Part shown: positions 8,154 to 16,757 of the stretch, piece after piece
Layout of the letters: each line of letters starts with the position of its first letter
Numbering within the stretch: position 1 is the stretch's first letter
Assembly: GCA_021373185.1 (NCBI GenBank)
Contig: JAJFTF010000036.1
Coordinates: 21,146 to 85,145 of the forward strand
Length of the DNA: 64,000 nt
Reading direction: 5' to 3'
DNA from: Betaproteobacteria bacterium
GTDB lineage: Bacteria; Pseudomonadota; Gammaproteobacteria; Burkholderiales; Sulfuricellaceae
The notes under the pieces: generated by a model
Database searches by the model: none
Seen by the model: only the letters and a program-made list of their open reading frames with translations
What the model was told of the DNA's origin: nothing
Made by a program: the position numbers and the translations under genes

Positions 8154-8216
8154 CTCTAACGTGGAGTTAACCGGCTCCGCGCTTTTGCGGAGTCCGGGTT
8201 GAACGTAGGGTTAGGG
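8154..8216 (-). other. attC site between cassettes 3 and 4
   Basis: 63 bp. R'' box CCCTAAC, L'' TTCAACCCGG, hairpin core ACTCCGCAAAAGCGCGGAG, L' CCGGTTAACT and R' GTTAGAG on the - strand. Nearly identical to the site at 9245-9307. Confidence 0.92.
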
Positions 8217-8226
8217 ATGGCTCGGC

Positions 8227-8553
8227 TCATTGCAAGTAGTGCAATATAAACGGCGCGATGAATGCGACCAAAACAGGCGGCAGCGCAAGAAACAACATGC
8301 GCTGAGTGGGAGACCACCTTGCCACCCAAACAAGCACCACAGCCGAGACGACCGAGACCCCGGAAAAAGCCAGCAATGACCCCGCGAGGAAGAAACGCAA
8401 AGCCAATGAACCAACCTCAAACACGGCCCCGAGGATGAACGAAACAAACGAAATGAACACCACCAACTCAAACAGCGCGCGGAGCCAATAACTGACGCTC
8501 TCTCCGAAAGTGCGGGGAGACTCAACATTATCGAGGTTCGAGAATCGTCGCAT
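8227..8553 (-). CDS. Integron cassette 3: small membrane protein
   Basis: 108 aa from ATG 8553 (MRRFSNLDNVESPRTFGESV). Three hydrophobic segments: ALFELVVFISFVSFILGAVF, ALRFFLAGSLLAFSGVSVVS plus AVVLVWVA, and MLFLALPPVLVAFIAPFIL. No family recognised. AGGG from the attC R' box (GTTAGGG) lies six nt upstream of the ATG and can serve as ribosome binding site. TTG 8556 is an in-frame alternative. Confidence 0.7.
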   Translation of the reverse strand: MRRFSNLDNVESPRTFGESVSYWLRALFELVVFISFVSFILGAVFEVGSLALRFFLAGSLLAFSGVSVVSAVVLVWVARWSPTQRMLFLALPPVLVAFIAPFILHYLQ

Positions 8554-8559
8554 CAAAAT

Positions 8560-8682
8560 CCCTAACGTTCAAATTGAGGGGCTGGCCGATCACAAAACTT
8601 GGCCGGAGCCCAGAAAGTTCAACAACCGCAGGCCGCAAAGAGAACGCTTATCGGCCAGTCCCTCTCGAATGCAGGGTTAGGA
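8560..8682 (-). other. attC site between cassettes 2 and 3, long form
   Basis: 123 bp, twice the length of its neighbours. Outer boxes TCCTAAC and GTTAGGG (- strand) enclose arms GAGGGACTGGCCGAT / ATCGGCCAGCCCCTC, paired except for one mismatch, then about 60 nt of variable terminal structure. The long loop fits the known size variation of attC. Confidence 0.85.
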
Positions 8683-8722
8683 CGGATTTTGGCACGCGGT
8701 AGCTTGCTTTTTTACTGGAGAC

Positions 8723-9238
8723 TCAATCGACGCCGCCCTCAAAGACTACGCGGATCACTCGATTGCCATGGAGAAAAAATGTCCCGCACACGACATCGCC
8801 GCAATACATCATACGATCAGAGTCGCGTTCGTCGGGTTTGCCAAGAACGCTTTCAACTGCCTTTGCCATTACACCCACGTTTAGCCCATGCCGAAGTTTC
8901 CACTGAGGTTTGGTGACAGTGACTCCCGCTATGATCCCGTGGCCATAATTACGCGCGGGAAAATATGCCTTAATGGCAAGGCCATCGAATTGTAAGATGC
9001 GAATTTCATCGTCCTGCTTTGGGTCGTGTTTATTTGGAATCACCCTTACCTTTTCTCGCGTAACCAAGCCAATCTTTCGTAAATTAGCCAATGATTCAAC
9101 CACAGGTAAGCCAAGCGCTTCGTTTACAAATGTGTCAACTTTCTCGTATTCGGTCGGTGTGCGGTTTTGATCTGCGACCGCCGTTGGTGCGACAGACCAC
9201 AGTACGTAGGTGAAGAGGATAGTCGCCAATCGCATCAT
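8723..9238 (-). CDS. Integron cassette 2: exported protein of unknown function
   Basis: 171 aa from ATG 9238; AGGGG from the attC R' box is 5 nt upstream. GTG 9244 and ATG 9235 are alternatives. An N-terminal signal peptide is likely (MRLATILFTYVLWSVAPTAVADQ), giving a periplasmic protein. The mature part holds a conserved-looking segment GHGIIAGVTVTKPQWKLRHG, then VESVLGKPDERDSDRMMYCG and two cysteines (YCGDVVCGTFF) that could form a disulfide. I do not recognise the family. The segment VLGKPDE...Y resembles SmpA/BamE-like or lipoprotein-type repeats, but this is weak. Confidence 0.65.
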   Translation of the reverse strand: MMRLATILFTYVLWSVAPTAVADQNRTPTEYEKVDTFVNEALGLPVVESLANLRKIGLVTREKVRVIPNKHDPKQDDEIRILQFDGLAIKAYFPARNYGHGIIAGVTVTKPQWKLRHGLNVGVMAKAVESVLGKPDERDSDRMMYCGDVVCGTFFLHGNRVIRVVFEGGVD

Positions 9239-9244
9239 ATTCAC

Positions 9245-9307
9245 CCCTAACGTAAAATTAACCGGCTCCGCGCTTTTGCGGAGTCCGGGTTGAATGTCGG
9301 GTTAGCC
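9245..9307 (-). other. attC site between cassettes 1 and 2
   Basis: 63 bp. R'' GGCTAAC, L'' TTCAACCCGG, core ACTCCGCAAAAGCGCGGAG, L' CCGGTTAATT and R' GTTAGGG on the - strand. The layout matches the classic attC, where L' (GCTTAATT-like) precedes the GTTAG box. The stop of the YodC-like gene lies in R''. Confidence 0.92.
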
Positions 9308-9496
9308 GTCATCACGCTCAAGATCAACCGTCTTTGGATGAAAAACTTGTTCGACCCGTTTGCTGTTGTCAAACCATACGCAAAGAAGCCCAGGATTGAG
9401 ACCAGCAGATTGAGTGTAGTCTCCAATGTTATGTACGGTCATAAGCGGGCCACCGCTTTTTAAACGAACGGTGTCGCCAATTTCAAAATTTGACAT
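9302..9496 (-). CDS. Integron cassette 1, second gene: YodC-like DUF2158 protein
   Basis: 64 aa. FEIGDTVRLKSGGPLMTV and CVWFDNSKRVEQVFHPKTV match the YodC/DUF2158 family of small soluble beta-rich proteins of unknown function. ATG 9496 is one base after the stop of the membrane coiled-coil gene, so this cassette carries two genes in one transcript, which is less common than one gene per cassette. The stop codon lies inside the attC. Confidence 0.85.
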   Translation of the reverse strand: MSNFEIGDTVRLKSGGPLMTVHNIGDYTQSAGLNPGLLCVWFDNSKRVEQVFHPKTVDLERDDG

Positions 9497-9497
9497 T

Positions 9498-10007
9498 CTA
9501 TGGTTCCTCTCCGGTGATATTGCGATAAACCGAGTCGAGTACTCCTGTAAGTACATCAACGCGGCGTTCTAGCTCACTCTTACGAATAAGCCTTGGATCA
9601 TTTGCACGAAGAGCTTCCGTGCGTAAGGCATCCAGTTCTTTCTTGTACTCCGCAAGCAAGAAATTGGTGGCAGCCAATCTTGCAGAAGTCGCAGACGATT
9701 CCGCTTGGGCGCGCAACGCAATCTCTGATTGCTCTTGTGCTGCGGCAGAGCGTTTTAGTTCCTGTCGAGTAAGCTCCAACTCGCTTCTTTGTAGAGCTAG
9801 ATCTTCACGTTGCAAAAGAATCGCATAAATTAGCCCTGCAAATGCAAGGCCAGAAAACGTAGCATTTACCGCCCCAAATAGGTCTCCAAACTGACCCCTT
9901 GTAGGCCAGTCGGGAAGCAAAAAGAACACTGCCAGACCGAACGCGACTTGCACAGCCAAGATACAAATGGCAGCGAAGGCAACGGTCGTGAAGTGGCGTG
10001 ATTCCAT
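9498..10007 (-). CDS. Integron cassette 1, first gene: membrane-anchored coiled-coil protein
   Basis: 169 aa. Two transmembrane segments (about residues 7-31 and 45-66) flank the motif RGQFGDLFGAVNATFSGLAF, then a long coiled coil starts with LLQREDLALQRSELELTRQE and runs to about residue 150. The two-helix plus RQELxR coiled-coil layout resembles the N-terminal membrane part of putative phage abortive-infection proteins (putAbiC type), but the effector part is absent. It is the first cassette after attI, hence the one best placed for expression from an integron promoter. Confidence 0.7.
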   Translation of the reverse strand: MESRHFTTVAFAAICILAVQVAFGLAVFFLLPDWPTRGQFGDLFGAVNATFSGLAFAGLIYAILLQREDLALQRSELELTRQELKRSAAAQEQSEIALRAQAESSATSARLAATNFLLAEYKKELDALRTEALRANDPRLIRKSELERRVDVLTGVLDSVYRNITGEEP

Positions 10008-10016
10008 GTTTTTGGC

Positions 10017-10085
10017 GGCTAACGTAAAGTAGACACCCTAAAAAGTGCCGGCAAAAGCACCTTCAAGGTGTATAATCTGGATGTC
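10017..10085. promoter_or_regulatory. attI region and intI promoter
   Basis: Between the first cassette gene and the integrase gene. The simple recombination box reads GTTAGCC on the - strand (10023-10017), preceded by TTTAC as in the neighbouring attC. On the + strand a perfect -10 box TATAAT lies at 10071-10076, pointing toward intI; I see no clear -35. The palindrome ACCTTCAAGGT (10059-10069) directly precedes it and could be an operator. No LexA box of the form CTGT-N8-ACAG is visible. I could not identify the cassette promoter Pc. The right limit of attI is estimated. Confidence 0.6.
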
Positions 10086-10121
10086 ATGGTGCAACGCCCT
10101 GTTTTGATTGAGGATGAAATT

Positions 10122-11120
10122 ATGGAGCCCCCTAATTTGCCCGACAAAAGCACCACTGCAAAACCTCCAAAATTGCTTGATCAAGTCCGCGACAAGTTGC
10201 GCGTAAAGCACTACAGCATCCGCACCGAGCAAACTTATCTGGATTGGATTAAACGCTATATCTTCTTTTATGACAAGCGGCATCCGAAAGAGATGGGCGC
10301 TGCGGAGGTGGAACAATTTCTGACGCATTTGGCGGTAGCGGGCAAGGTGGCGGCTTCCACTCAGAATCAGGCCAAATCTGCCCTGTTGTTTCTTTATCGC
10401 GAGGTGCTGGAAATCGAATTGCCCTGGCTGGATAACGTAATCCAGGCAAAGGTTCCGAAGCGCTTGCCGGTAGTGCTGACTGTCAGCGAAGTGCAGGCCG
10501 TGTTGTCCCGTCTTTCCGGTACGCATGGTTTGGTCGCGAACTTGCTCTATGGCACGGGGATGCGCTTGATGGAGGCTTTGCGGCTGCGGGTCAAGGATGT
10601 GGAATTTTCGCGCCGCGAAATTGTTGTGCGTGAAGGCAAGGGGTTCAAAGACCGTGTGACGATGCTGCCGGAAGCGGTAATTGCGCCGCTCAAGGCTCAC
10701 CTGGTCAACGTCAAGGCGCTACATGAAGAGGATTTGGCGCAAGGTTTCGGTGAGGTTTATTTGCCGTTTGCGCTGGATAAAAAATATCCGAATGCAGGGC
10801 GCGAATGGGGGTGGCAGTATATTTTCCCTTCAAAAAATTTGTCGGTCGATCCGCGCTCCGGTAAAACCCGCCGCCACCATGTCGATGAAAAAGGCTTGCA
10901 GCGCGCCATCAAACAGGCCGTACGCGATCTGGGCCTGGTCAAGCCCGCCACTCCCCATACACTGCGCCACAGCTTCGCCACTCACCTGCTGCAATCCGGC
11001 TATGACATTCGCACCGTTCAGGAGTTGCTGGGCCATTCTGACGTGAGCACTACCATGATTTATACTCATGTCCTCAATCGTGGCGGCAGGGGTGTGACCA
11101 GCCCGCTGGATATGGCGTAA
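10122..11120 (+). CDS. intI: Integron integrase IntI
   Basis: 332 aa. A tyrosine recombinase that joins cassettes at attI and attC. Predicted catalytic residues are R148 ([10 protein letters not shown]), H279 and R282 (TPHTLRHSF), H305 ([10 protein letters not shown]) and Y314 (MIYTHV). The extra integron-specific domain is present around residues 190-256: [20 protein letters not shown] followed by the [13 protein letters not shown] segment, which separates IntI from XerC/D. Start ATG 10122 gives a length like IntI1 and has GAGGA seven nt upstream; in-frame GTG 10068 and ATG 10086 are alternatives. It is transcribed away from the cassettes, as in most integrons. No stop or lesion is seen, so it looks functional. 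The lnt gene starts 3 nt after its stop. Confidence 0.96.
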   Translation: MEPPNLPDKSTTAKPPKLLDQVRDKLRVKHYSIRTEQTYLDWIKRYIFFYDKRHPKEMGAAEVEQFLTHLAVAGKVAASTQNQAKSALLFLYREVLEIELPWLDNVIQAKVPKRLPVVLTVSEVQAVLSRLSGTHGLVANLLYGTGMRLMEALRLRVKDVEFSRREIVVREGKGFKDRVTMLPEAVIAPLKAHLVNVKALHEEDLAQGFGEVYLPFALDKKYPNAGREWGWQYIFPSKNLSVDPRSGKTRRHHVDEKGLQRAIKQAVRDLGLVKPATPHTLRHSFATHLLQSGYDIRTVQELLGHSDVSTTMIYTHVLNRGGRGVTSPLDMA

Positions 11121-11123
11121 CCG

Positions 11124-12686
11124 ATGACCAAACCCTCCCCCCACCTCTTCACCCAATTGCCCGCCCAGATGGCGCTCGCCCTGATGCTCGGGGCGGTGAC
11201 CGTTTCCGGCTTCGCGCCGGATTATTTCGCCTTGCTGCCGTTGCTCACGCTGGCGGGCTTGTTCCTGCTCTGGTCGCGTGCGGCCTCGCCGCGTGCGGCG
11301 GCTTATACCGGTTTCGCGTTCGGCCTGGGCTTTTTTGGCGCGGGGGTGAGCTGGGTGTTTGTCAGCATTCACGAGTTCGGCGGCATGCCGGTTGCGCTGG
11401 CGGTGGTCGCCACCTTTCTGTTTTGCGTGGTCTTGTCGGTGTTTCCGGCGGCGGTCGGGCTGTTTCAGGCGAGTCCCGGCGGCGCGACCAAGCGGCGCTT
11501 TCTGCTGCTGATCCCGGCGCTGTGGGTGCTGGCGGAGTGGGTGAAGGGCTGGTTGTTTACCGGCTTTCCGTGGCTTTCGCTGGGCTACTCGCAGGCGGCG
11601 ATGAGCCCGCTGTCTGGGTTTGCGCCGCTGCTCGGCGTGTACGGGGTGTCGCTGGCTGCGGCGATCTGCGCCGGTGCGCTGGCGCTGCTGATCGAGGCTC
11701 GGTTAAGCAAATGCGGCAAGGCGACCATGGTGTTGCCGGCGGCGTTGATCGTGGCGCTGGTCGCGGCGGGGCTGGTGTTGAAGCAGGTCGAATGGGTCAA
11801 GCCGTTCGGCGCGCCGGTCACGGTCAGCCTGTTGCAGGGCAATATTCCGCAGGAGATGAAGTGGCGCGAGGACAAGGCCAAAAGCACGCTCGACGCCTAC
11901 ATGGCGCTGACGATGGCCAGCACCGGACGCCTGACCGTGCTGCCGGAAACGGCGCTGCCGATGTTTTTGCATAATCTGCCGTTGTCCTATCTGGAAATGC
12001 TGGCGGATCATGCGCGCGACCTGAACGGCGATATCCTGGTTGGCGTGCCGGAATATGCCGACAGCCGGGATTATTACAACAGCGTGCTGAGCCTCGGCAG
12101 CGGGCCGTTGCAGGCTTACCGCAAATACCATCTGGTGCCGTTCGGCGAGTTCATCCCGCTCAAGCCGGTGTTCGGCTGGATCGTCAAGGTGCTGCACATT
12201 CCGCTGTCGGATTTCACCCGTGGCGCGGAAGTGCAGCCGCCGCTGCAGGCTGCCGGCCAGAAAATCGCGATGGCGGTGTGCTATGAAGACGTGTTCGGCG
12301 AAGAGCTGATCCGCCAGTTGCCGGAGGCCACCCTGCTGGTCAACGTCAGCAACGATGCGTGGTTCGGCGCTACGGTCGCGCCCTGGCAGCACTTGCAGAT
12401 TTCCCAGATGCGCGCGCTCGAAACCGGGCGCTACATGTTGCGCGCCACCAATACCGGCATTACCGCCATCATCGATCAGCACGGCGAGGTGGTGAAGCGC
12501 GCGCGCGAATTCGCCGCCACCCGGCTGGAAGGCGAAGCGCAGGGCTTCACCGGGGCGACGCCTTATGTGCAGTGGGGCAACTGGCCGATGCTCGGGCTGG
12601 CCGCATTGCTGCTGGCGATTAACTGGCTGGCGGGAAAAATCATCGCCGCCAGAGAAGAAAAAAAGCCGGGACGCCGGGGCGGATGA
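11124..12686 (+). CDS. lnt: Apolipoprotein N-acyltransferase
   Basis: 520 aa. Lnt adds the third acyl chain to outer-membrane lipoproteins in the inner membrane. Six or so N-terminal helices (to about residue 220) are followed by a periplasmic nitrilase-type domain with predicted triad E275 ([10 protein letters not shown]), K334 ([12 protein letters not shown]) and C386 (VCYEDVF), and a final helix near residue 495. It begins 3 nt after intI, leaving no room for a separate promoter, and overlaps the next gene by ATGA. In many relatives lnt follows corC; here the integrase gene sits directly upstream. Confidence 0.96.
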   Translation: MTKPSPHLFTQLPAQMALALMLGAVTVSGFAPDYFALLPLLTLAGLFLLWSRAASPRAAAYTGFAFGLGFFGAGVSWVFVSIHEFGGMPVALAVVATFLFCVVLSVFPAAVGLFQASPGGATKRRFLLLIPALWVLAEWVKGWLFTGFPWLSLGYSQAAMSPLSGFAPLLGVYGVSLAAAICAGALALLIEARLSKCGKATMVLPAALIVALVAAGLVLKQVEWVKPFGAPVTVSLLQGNIPQEMKWREDKAKSTLDAYMALTMASTGRLTVLPETALPMFLHNLPLSYLEMLADHARDLNGDILVGVPEYADSRDYYNSVLSLGSGPLQAYRKYHLVPFGEFIPLKPVFGWIVKVLHIPLSDFTRGAEVQPPLQAAGQKIAMAVCYEDVFGEELIRQLPEATLLVNVSNDAWFGATVAPWQHLQISQMRALETGRYMLRATNTGITAIIDQHGEVVKRAREFAATRLEGEAQGFTGATPYVQWGNWPMLGLAALLLAINWLAGKIIAAREEKKPGRRGG

Positions 12687-12931
12687 GCGGCTGGCACTGC
12701 TACATCCTGGAATGCGCCGACGGCACGCTTTACACCGGCATCACCAACGATCTGGAAAAACGCCTGGCGGCGCACAACAGCGGCACCGCATCGAAATACA
12801 CACGCAGCCGCCTGCCGGTGCAAATGGTTTACTCGGAAACCCAGGCGGATCGTGCATCGGCAAGCCGGCGCGAGATTGAGATCAAGCGCCTGCCGCGCAA
12901 CGCAAAGCTGGCCTTGATGCAGGCTGGTTGA
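12683..12931 (+). CDS. GIY-YIG nuclease family protein (YhbQ-like)
   Basis: 82 aa. The motif is [19 protein letters not shown], i.e. the YxL...LYTGIT form of GIY-YIG, with a downstream Arg (LEKRLAAHN) and Glu in RREIEIKRL. This is the small single-domain UPF0213 type; activity on DNA has been reported for some members but the role is unclear. It overlaps the lnt stop by 4 nt, so the two are translationally coupled. Confidence 0.9.
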   Translation: MSGWHCYILECADGTLYTGITNDLEKRLAAHNSGTASKYTRSRLPVQMVYSETQADRASASRREIEIKRLPRNAKLALMQAG

Positions 12932-12942
12932 AGGGAATGGGA

Positions 12943-13398
12943 ATGCGACAGGCCATATTCATGCTGCTTGGCATGCTGATGTTCGGGGCGCCCGCTCATG
13001 CGGGCATGTATAAACTGGTCAACCCCGACGGCACGGTGACTTATACCGACCAGGCCCCCGATGCCAAATCCGCGACCGCCAAAGTGACCGAAATCAAGGT
13101 CAAGACTTATCCTGAGCCGGTCAATGCTCGGCCAGCGCCGAAGCCGGGTTTTACGCCGTCCGCGATTTCGGCCAGGAAGCTGACGATGTTTTCCGCCACA
13201 TGGTGCGGCGTGTGCCGGCAGGCCAAGGCCTACCTGAACGCGCAAAAAATCCCTTATGACGAGGTGGATGTGGATTCAGCTCCGGGCGCGGCAAGCTTTG
13301 CCAAGCTTGGCGGAAAGGGCGTGCCAATGTTCCAGGTGGGAGACGCCACCATGACCGGATTTTCTCCTGAGGGGATCGCCGGTTTGCTGGGCAAGTGA
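12943..13398 (+). CDS. Exported glutaredoxin-like protein with DUF4124 domain
   Basis: 151 aa. A signal peptide (MRQAIFMLLGMLMFGAPAHA) leads into a DUF4124-like segment (MYKLVNPDGTVTYTDQAPD), then a thioredoxin-fold domain with active site CGVC (FSATWCGVCRQAKAYLNA) and the cis-Pro region GVPMFQVGD. It predicts a periplasmic redox protein acting on thiols or disulfides. I chose ATG 12943 because AAGGGA lies six nt upstream; ATG 12937 is an alternative. The downstream terminator at 13607 ends this operon. Confidence 0.88.
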   Translation: MRQAIFMLLGMLMFGAPAHAGMYKLVNPDGTVTYTDQAPDAKSATAKVTEIKVKTYPEPVNARPAPKPGFTPSAISARKLTMFSATWCGVCRQAKAYLNAQKIPYDEVDVDSAPGAASFAKLGGKGVPMFQVGDATMTGFSPEGIAGLLGK

Positions 13399-13472
13399 GT
13401 TTTGCCGGTGCGGCTGAAGCAGAAAAGGGGGCGTTGCCTCAATGGTACGAGCTTAAGCGATCCCATGATTGA

Positions 13473-13601
13473 TGTAGGGTGGGTTAGGCACGCAGTTTGT
13501 GCCGTAACCCACCAGATGTGCCGCCAGGCACACATTAAAAAAGCGTCGAGTTGCTACGCAACGTTTGGTGGGTTACGCAAAAAACGCTAACCCACCCTAC
13601 A
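13473..13601. repeat. Composite inverted-repeat element (MITE-like)
   Basis: 129 bp bounded by perfect 15-nt inverted ends TGTAGGGTGGGTTAG and CTAACCCACCCTACA. Inside, each end forms its own hairpin: GGTGGGTTAG pairs with GTAACCCACC on the left and GGTGGGTTACGC with GCTAACCCACC on the right, giving a cruciform. Elements with this GTAGGGTGGGTTAG sequence are, from memory, widespread non-coding repeats in proteobacteria. Together with the terminator it fills the 303-base gap before glyQ. Confidence 0.85.
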
Positions 13602-13606
13602 TTTAA

Positions 13607-13627
13607 AGGGGCGGTGGCCTCTTTTTT
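13607..13627 (+). terminator. Rho-independent terminator before glyQ
   Basis: Short stem AGGGGC / GCCTCT (one G-T pair) with a 4-nt loop, then six T. It follows the repeat element and would end the intI-lnt-GIY-YIG-glutaredoxin transcript. Confidence 0.6.
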
Positions 13628-13701
13628 ATTTGAGCCAGGGTTTTTCCACGCCCTGAAAAGAAGTAAAATCAACCTCTTTCAAAAATTCGCCCAACGAAAC
13701 A

Positions 13702-14625
13702 ATGCCGACTTTTCAGGACATCATTCTCAAGCTTCAGAATTATTGGGCCGAGCGCGGTTGTGCGCTGCTGCAGCCGTACGACATGGAGGTCGGCGCGGGC
13801 ACCAGCCACACCGCCACCTTTTTGCGCGCAATCGGCCCGGAGCCGTGGCGCGCCGCCTACGTCCAGCCTTCGCGCCGCCCCAAGGATGGCCGCTATGGCG
13901 AGAACCCCAACCGTCTCCAGCACTATTACCAGTTTCAGGTGGTACTGAAGCCCGCACCGGAAAACATTCTGGAGCTGTATCTCGGCTCGCTCGAAGCGCT
14001 TGGCTTTGACCTGAAGAAAAACGATATCCGCTTTGTCGAGGACGACTGGGAAAACCCCACTTTGGGCGCTTGGGGCTTGGGCTGGGAAGTATGGCTGAAC
14101 GGCATGGAAGTGACCCAGTTCACCTATTTCCAGCAGGTCGGCGGCATCGACTGCAAGCCGATCACCGGCGAGATTACCTATGGCCTGGAACGGCTGGCGA
14201 TGTATTTGCAGGGCGTCGAGAACGTGTTCGACCTGACCTGGACCAAAGGTCTCAGCTACCGCGATGTCTACCACCAGAACGAGGTGGAGCAATCGACCTA
14301 CAACTTCGAGCACAGCGATGTCGAATTCCTGCTCACCGCGTTCAACGCCCACGAAAAGCAGGCCAAAATCCTGATGGAAAACCAGCTTGCCTTGCCGGCC
14401 TACGAGCAGGTGCTGAAAACCGCGCACACCTTCAACCTGCTGGATGCGCGCGGCGCCATTTCGGTGACCGAACGCGCCGCCTACATTGGCCGCATCCGCA
14501 ATCTGGCGCGCAGCGTCGCCCAGAGTTACCTGGATAGCCGCGCCCGGCTGGGCTTCCCGATGGCGCCCAGGGAATGGGCAGCCGAAGTGCTGGCCAAGCT
14601 GGAAGAGAAGGCGGTAAAAGCATGA
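13702..14625 (+). CDS. glyQ: Glycyl-tRNA synthetase alpha subunit
   Basis: 307 aa. Catalytic subunit of the alpha2beta2 bacterial glycyl-tRNA synthetase. The N-terminus [20 protein letters not shown] and the segments [19 protein letters not shown] and [19 protein letters not shown] are the conserved class II motifs 1 and 2. Length is as expected for the family (about 300). The stop overlaps the glyS start as ATGA, so the subunits are made together. Confidence 0.98.
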   Translation: MPTFQDIILKLQNYWAERGCALLQPYDMEVGAGTSHTATFLRAIGPEPWRAAYVQPSRRPKDGRYGENPNRLQHYYQFQVVLKPAPENILELYLGSLEALGFDLKKNDIRFVEDDWENPTLGAWGLGWEVWLNGMEVTQFTYFQQVGGIDCKPITGEITYGLERLAMYLQGVENVFDLTWTKGLSYRDVYHQNEVEQSTYNFEHSDVEFLLTAFNAHEKQAKILMENQLALPAYEQVLKTAHTFNLLDARGAISVTERAAYIGRIRNLARSVAQSYLDSRARLGFPMAPREWAAEVLAKLEEKAVKA

Positions 14626-16745
14626 GCACGAAAAACCTGTTGATCGAATTGTTTGTCGAGGAATTGCCGCCCAAGGCGCTGAAGAAGCTGGGCGAGGCTT
14701 TTGCTTCTGCCATTTTCGATTCGCTCAAGGCGCAGGGTCTGGCCGCAGCCGATGCCGCCGTCACGCCTTTTGCCTCGCCGCGCCGTCTGGCGGTGCATGT
14801 CGCTGACGTGGCCGCCCGGGCTGCGGACAAGCCGGTTACGCACAAGCTGATGCCGGTGAATGTCGGCTTGGATGCCGAAGGCAAGGCCACGCCTGCACTG
14901 CTGAAGCGACTTGCCGCAATGGGGCTGAACGAGGCGATAGTGCCGTATCTCAAGCGCGCCAGCGACGGCAAGAGCGAGGCGTTGTTTCACGACAGCATGA
15001 CCAAGGGGGCGACCTTGGCGGAAGGGCTGCAAAAGGCGCTGGACGAGGCGCTGACCAAGCTGCCTATCCCCAAGGTGATGGCCTACCAGTTACATGCAAA
15101 CTGCGAACAACCCGGTTGGAGCACGGTCAACTTCGTGCGCCCGGTGCATGGTCTGGTGGCTTTGCATGGTGCCGAGGTGGTGGCGGTTTCCGCCCTCGGT
15201 CTGAATGCCGGTCACACCACCCAGGGCCACCGTTTCGAGGCCGCAGTCAGTCCGGTCAGCATCAAGGCCGCCGACAGCTATGCGGCGCAGATGGAAAGCG
15301 AGGGCGCGGTGATCGCCAGTTTCGAGGCGCGCCGCGCCGACATCGCGCGCCAGCTTGATGACGCGGCGGCGAAAATCGGCGGCGGCGTCAAGCCGGTGGC
15401 GGACGATGCCCTGCTGGACGAAGTCACTGGTTTGGTGGAGCGCCCCAACGTGCTGGTCGGCTGCTTCGGCGAGGAATTTCTCGCAGTGCCGCAGGAATGT
15501 CTGATCCTGACCATGAAGGCGAACCAGAAATATTTCCCGCTGCTGGATCAAGCCGGCAAACTGAGCAATAAATTCCTCATTGTTTCCAATATCTCCCCTG
15601 CCGACACCAGCGCCGTGATCGGCGGCAACGAACGGGTGGTGCGCCCGCGTCTGGCGGATGCCAAGTTCTTCTTCGATCAGGATCGCAAGAAGACGCTCGA
15701 ATCGCGTGTGGCGAAGCTGGGCAACGTGGTCTACCACAACAAGCTGGGCACCCAGTTGGAGCGGGTCAGGCGCGTCAGCAAGATGGCCGGCGAGATCGCC
15801 CGCCACCTCAATGCCAGCGCTGAACTGGCCGAGCGTGCGGCGACTTTGTCCAAGGCCGACCTGCTTACCGACATGGTGGGCGAATTTCCCGAGTTGCAGG
15901 GCATCATGGGCCAATACTATGCGCGGCATGACGGCGAGCGCGAGGAAGTGGCGCGCGCCATCGAGCAGCATTACTGGCCGCGCTTCGCCGGCGATGCGCT
16001 GCCGCAGGACAACATCGGCGCGGCAGCGGCGCTGGCCGACAAACTGGATACCCTGATCGGCATCTACGGCATCGGCCTGGTGCCGACCGGCGACAAGGAT
16101 CCCTTCGGCCTGCGCCGTCACGCGCTGGGCGTGCTGCGCATTTTGGTCGAAATGAGGCTGCCGCTCGATCTGCTGCAATTACTGCAACAGACCCGCGCCT
16201 CGTTCCCGGCAGAAATGCTGGCGGACAGCGTGGCGGTGGACGTTCACGGCTTCATGCTGGAACGCTTGAAGGGCTACCTGCGCGACAAGGATTTTGCGCC
16301 GGACGAAATCGACGCCGTGGTGAGCCAGTCGCCGACCCGCATCGATCTGGTGATGCCGCGCATAGAGGCGGTGCGCGCTTTCAAGAAACTGCCGGAAGCG
16401 GAAGCGCTGGCGGCTGCCAACAAGCGCATCCAGAACATCCTCAAAAAAGCCGGAGATATTCCGGCTGGCGAGCCCGACCCGGCATTGATGGCCGAGGCGG
16501 CGGAAAAAGCGCTGTTCGAGGCGGTGACCAAGTTGGCTCCGGGGGTGTTCTCGGCGGTAAGCAACGGCGGCTATACTGAAGCATTGACCGCGCTTGCCGG
16601 AGTGCGCGCCGAGGTGGATGCTTTCTTCGACGCGGTGATGGTGATGGCGGAAGAGCTGCCGCTGCGCAACAATCGCCTGGCCTTGCTCCGCGATTTGGGC
16701 AGGCTGATGAACCAGGTGGCGGATATTTCGAAACTGGCGGCCTGA
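14622..16745 (+). CDS. glyS: Glycyl-tRNA synthetase beta subunit
   Basis: 707 aa. The tRNA-binding partner of GlyQ. The N-terminus [20 protein letters not shown] is characteristic, as are the central [18 protein letters not shown] and [17 protein letters not shown] segments; the C-terminal part contains the anticodon-binding helical domain. I start at ATG 14622, which overlaps the glyQ stop, instead of the earlier in-frame GTG codons inside glyQ. The gene looks complete. Confidence 0.98.
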   Translation: MSTKNLLIELFVEELPPKALKKLGEAFASAIFDSLKAQGLAAADAAVTPFASPRRLAVHVADVAARAADKPVTHKLMPVNVGLDAEGKATPALLKRLAAMGLNEAIVPYLKRASDGKSEALFHDSMTKGATLAEGLQKALDEALTKLPIPKVMAYQLHANCEQPGWSTVNFVRPVHGLVALHGAEVVAVSALGLNAGHTTQGHRFEAAVSPVSIKAADSYAAQMESEGAVIASFEARRADIARQLDDAAAKIGGGVKPVADDALLDEVTGLVERPNVLVGCFGEEFLAVPQECLILTMKANQKYFPLLDQAGKLSNKFLIVSNISPADTSAVIGGNERVVRPRLADAKFFFDQDRKKTLESRVAKLGNVVYHNKLGTQLERVRRVSKMAGEIARHLNASAELAERAATLSKADLLTDMVGEFPELQGIMGQYYARHDGEREEVARAIEQHYWPRFAGDALPQDNIGAAAALADKLDTLIGIYGIGLVPTGDKDPFGLRRHALGVLRILVEMRLPLDLLQLLQQTRASFPAEMLADSVAVDVHGFMLERLKGYLRDKDFAPDEIDAVVSQSPTRIDLVMPRIEAVRAFKKLPEAEALAAANKRIQNILKKAGDIPAGEPDPALMAEAAEKALFEAVTKLAPGVFSAVSNGGYTEALTALAGVRAEVDAFFDAVMVMAEELPLRNNRLALLRDLGRLMNQVADISKLAA

Positions 16746-16757
16746 CGGGACAAATCG

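Noticed and set aside
8599..8916. Open frame of 105 codons on the + strand across the long attC
   Set aside because: It crosses a recombination site and is opposite to all other cassette genes; the translation shows no family signal.
10017..10121. LexA (SOS) box upstream of intI
   Set aside because: I looked for CTGT-N8-ACAG and saw CTGT at 10099 with no matching ACAG, so SOS control cannot be claimed.
12683..12931. GIY-YIG gene as a homing endonuclease of the integron
   Set aside because: It is of the small UPF0213 type, overlaps lnt, and is a common chromosomal gene not linked to mobility.
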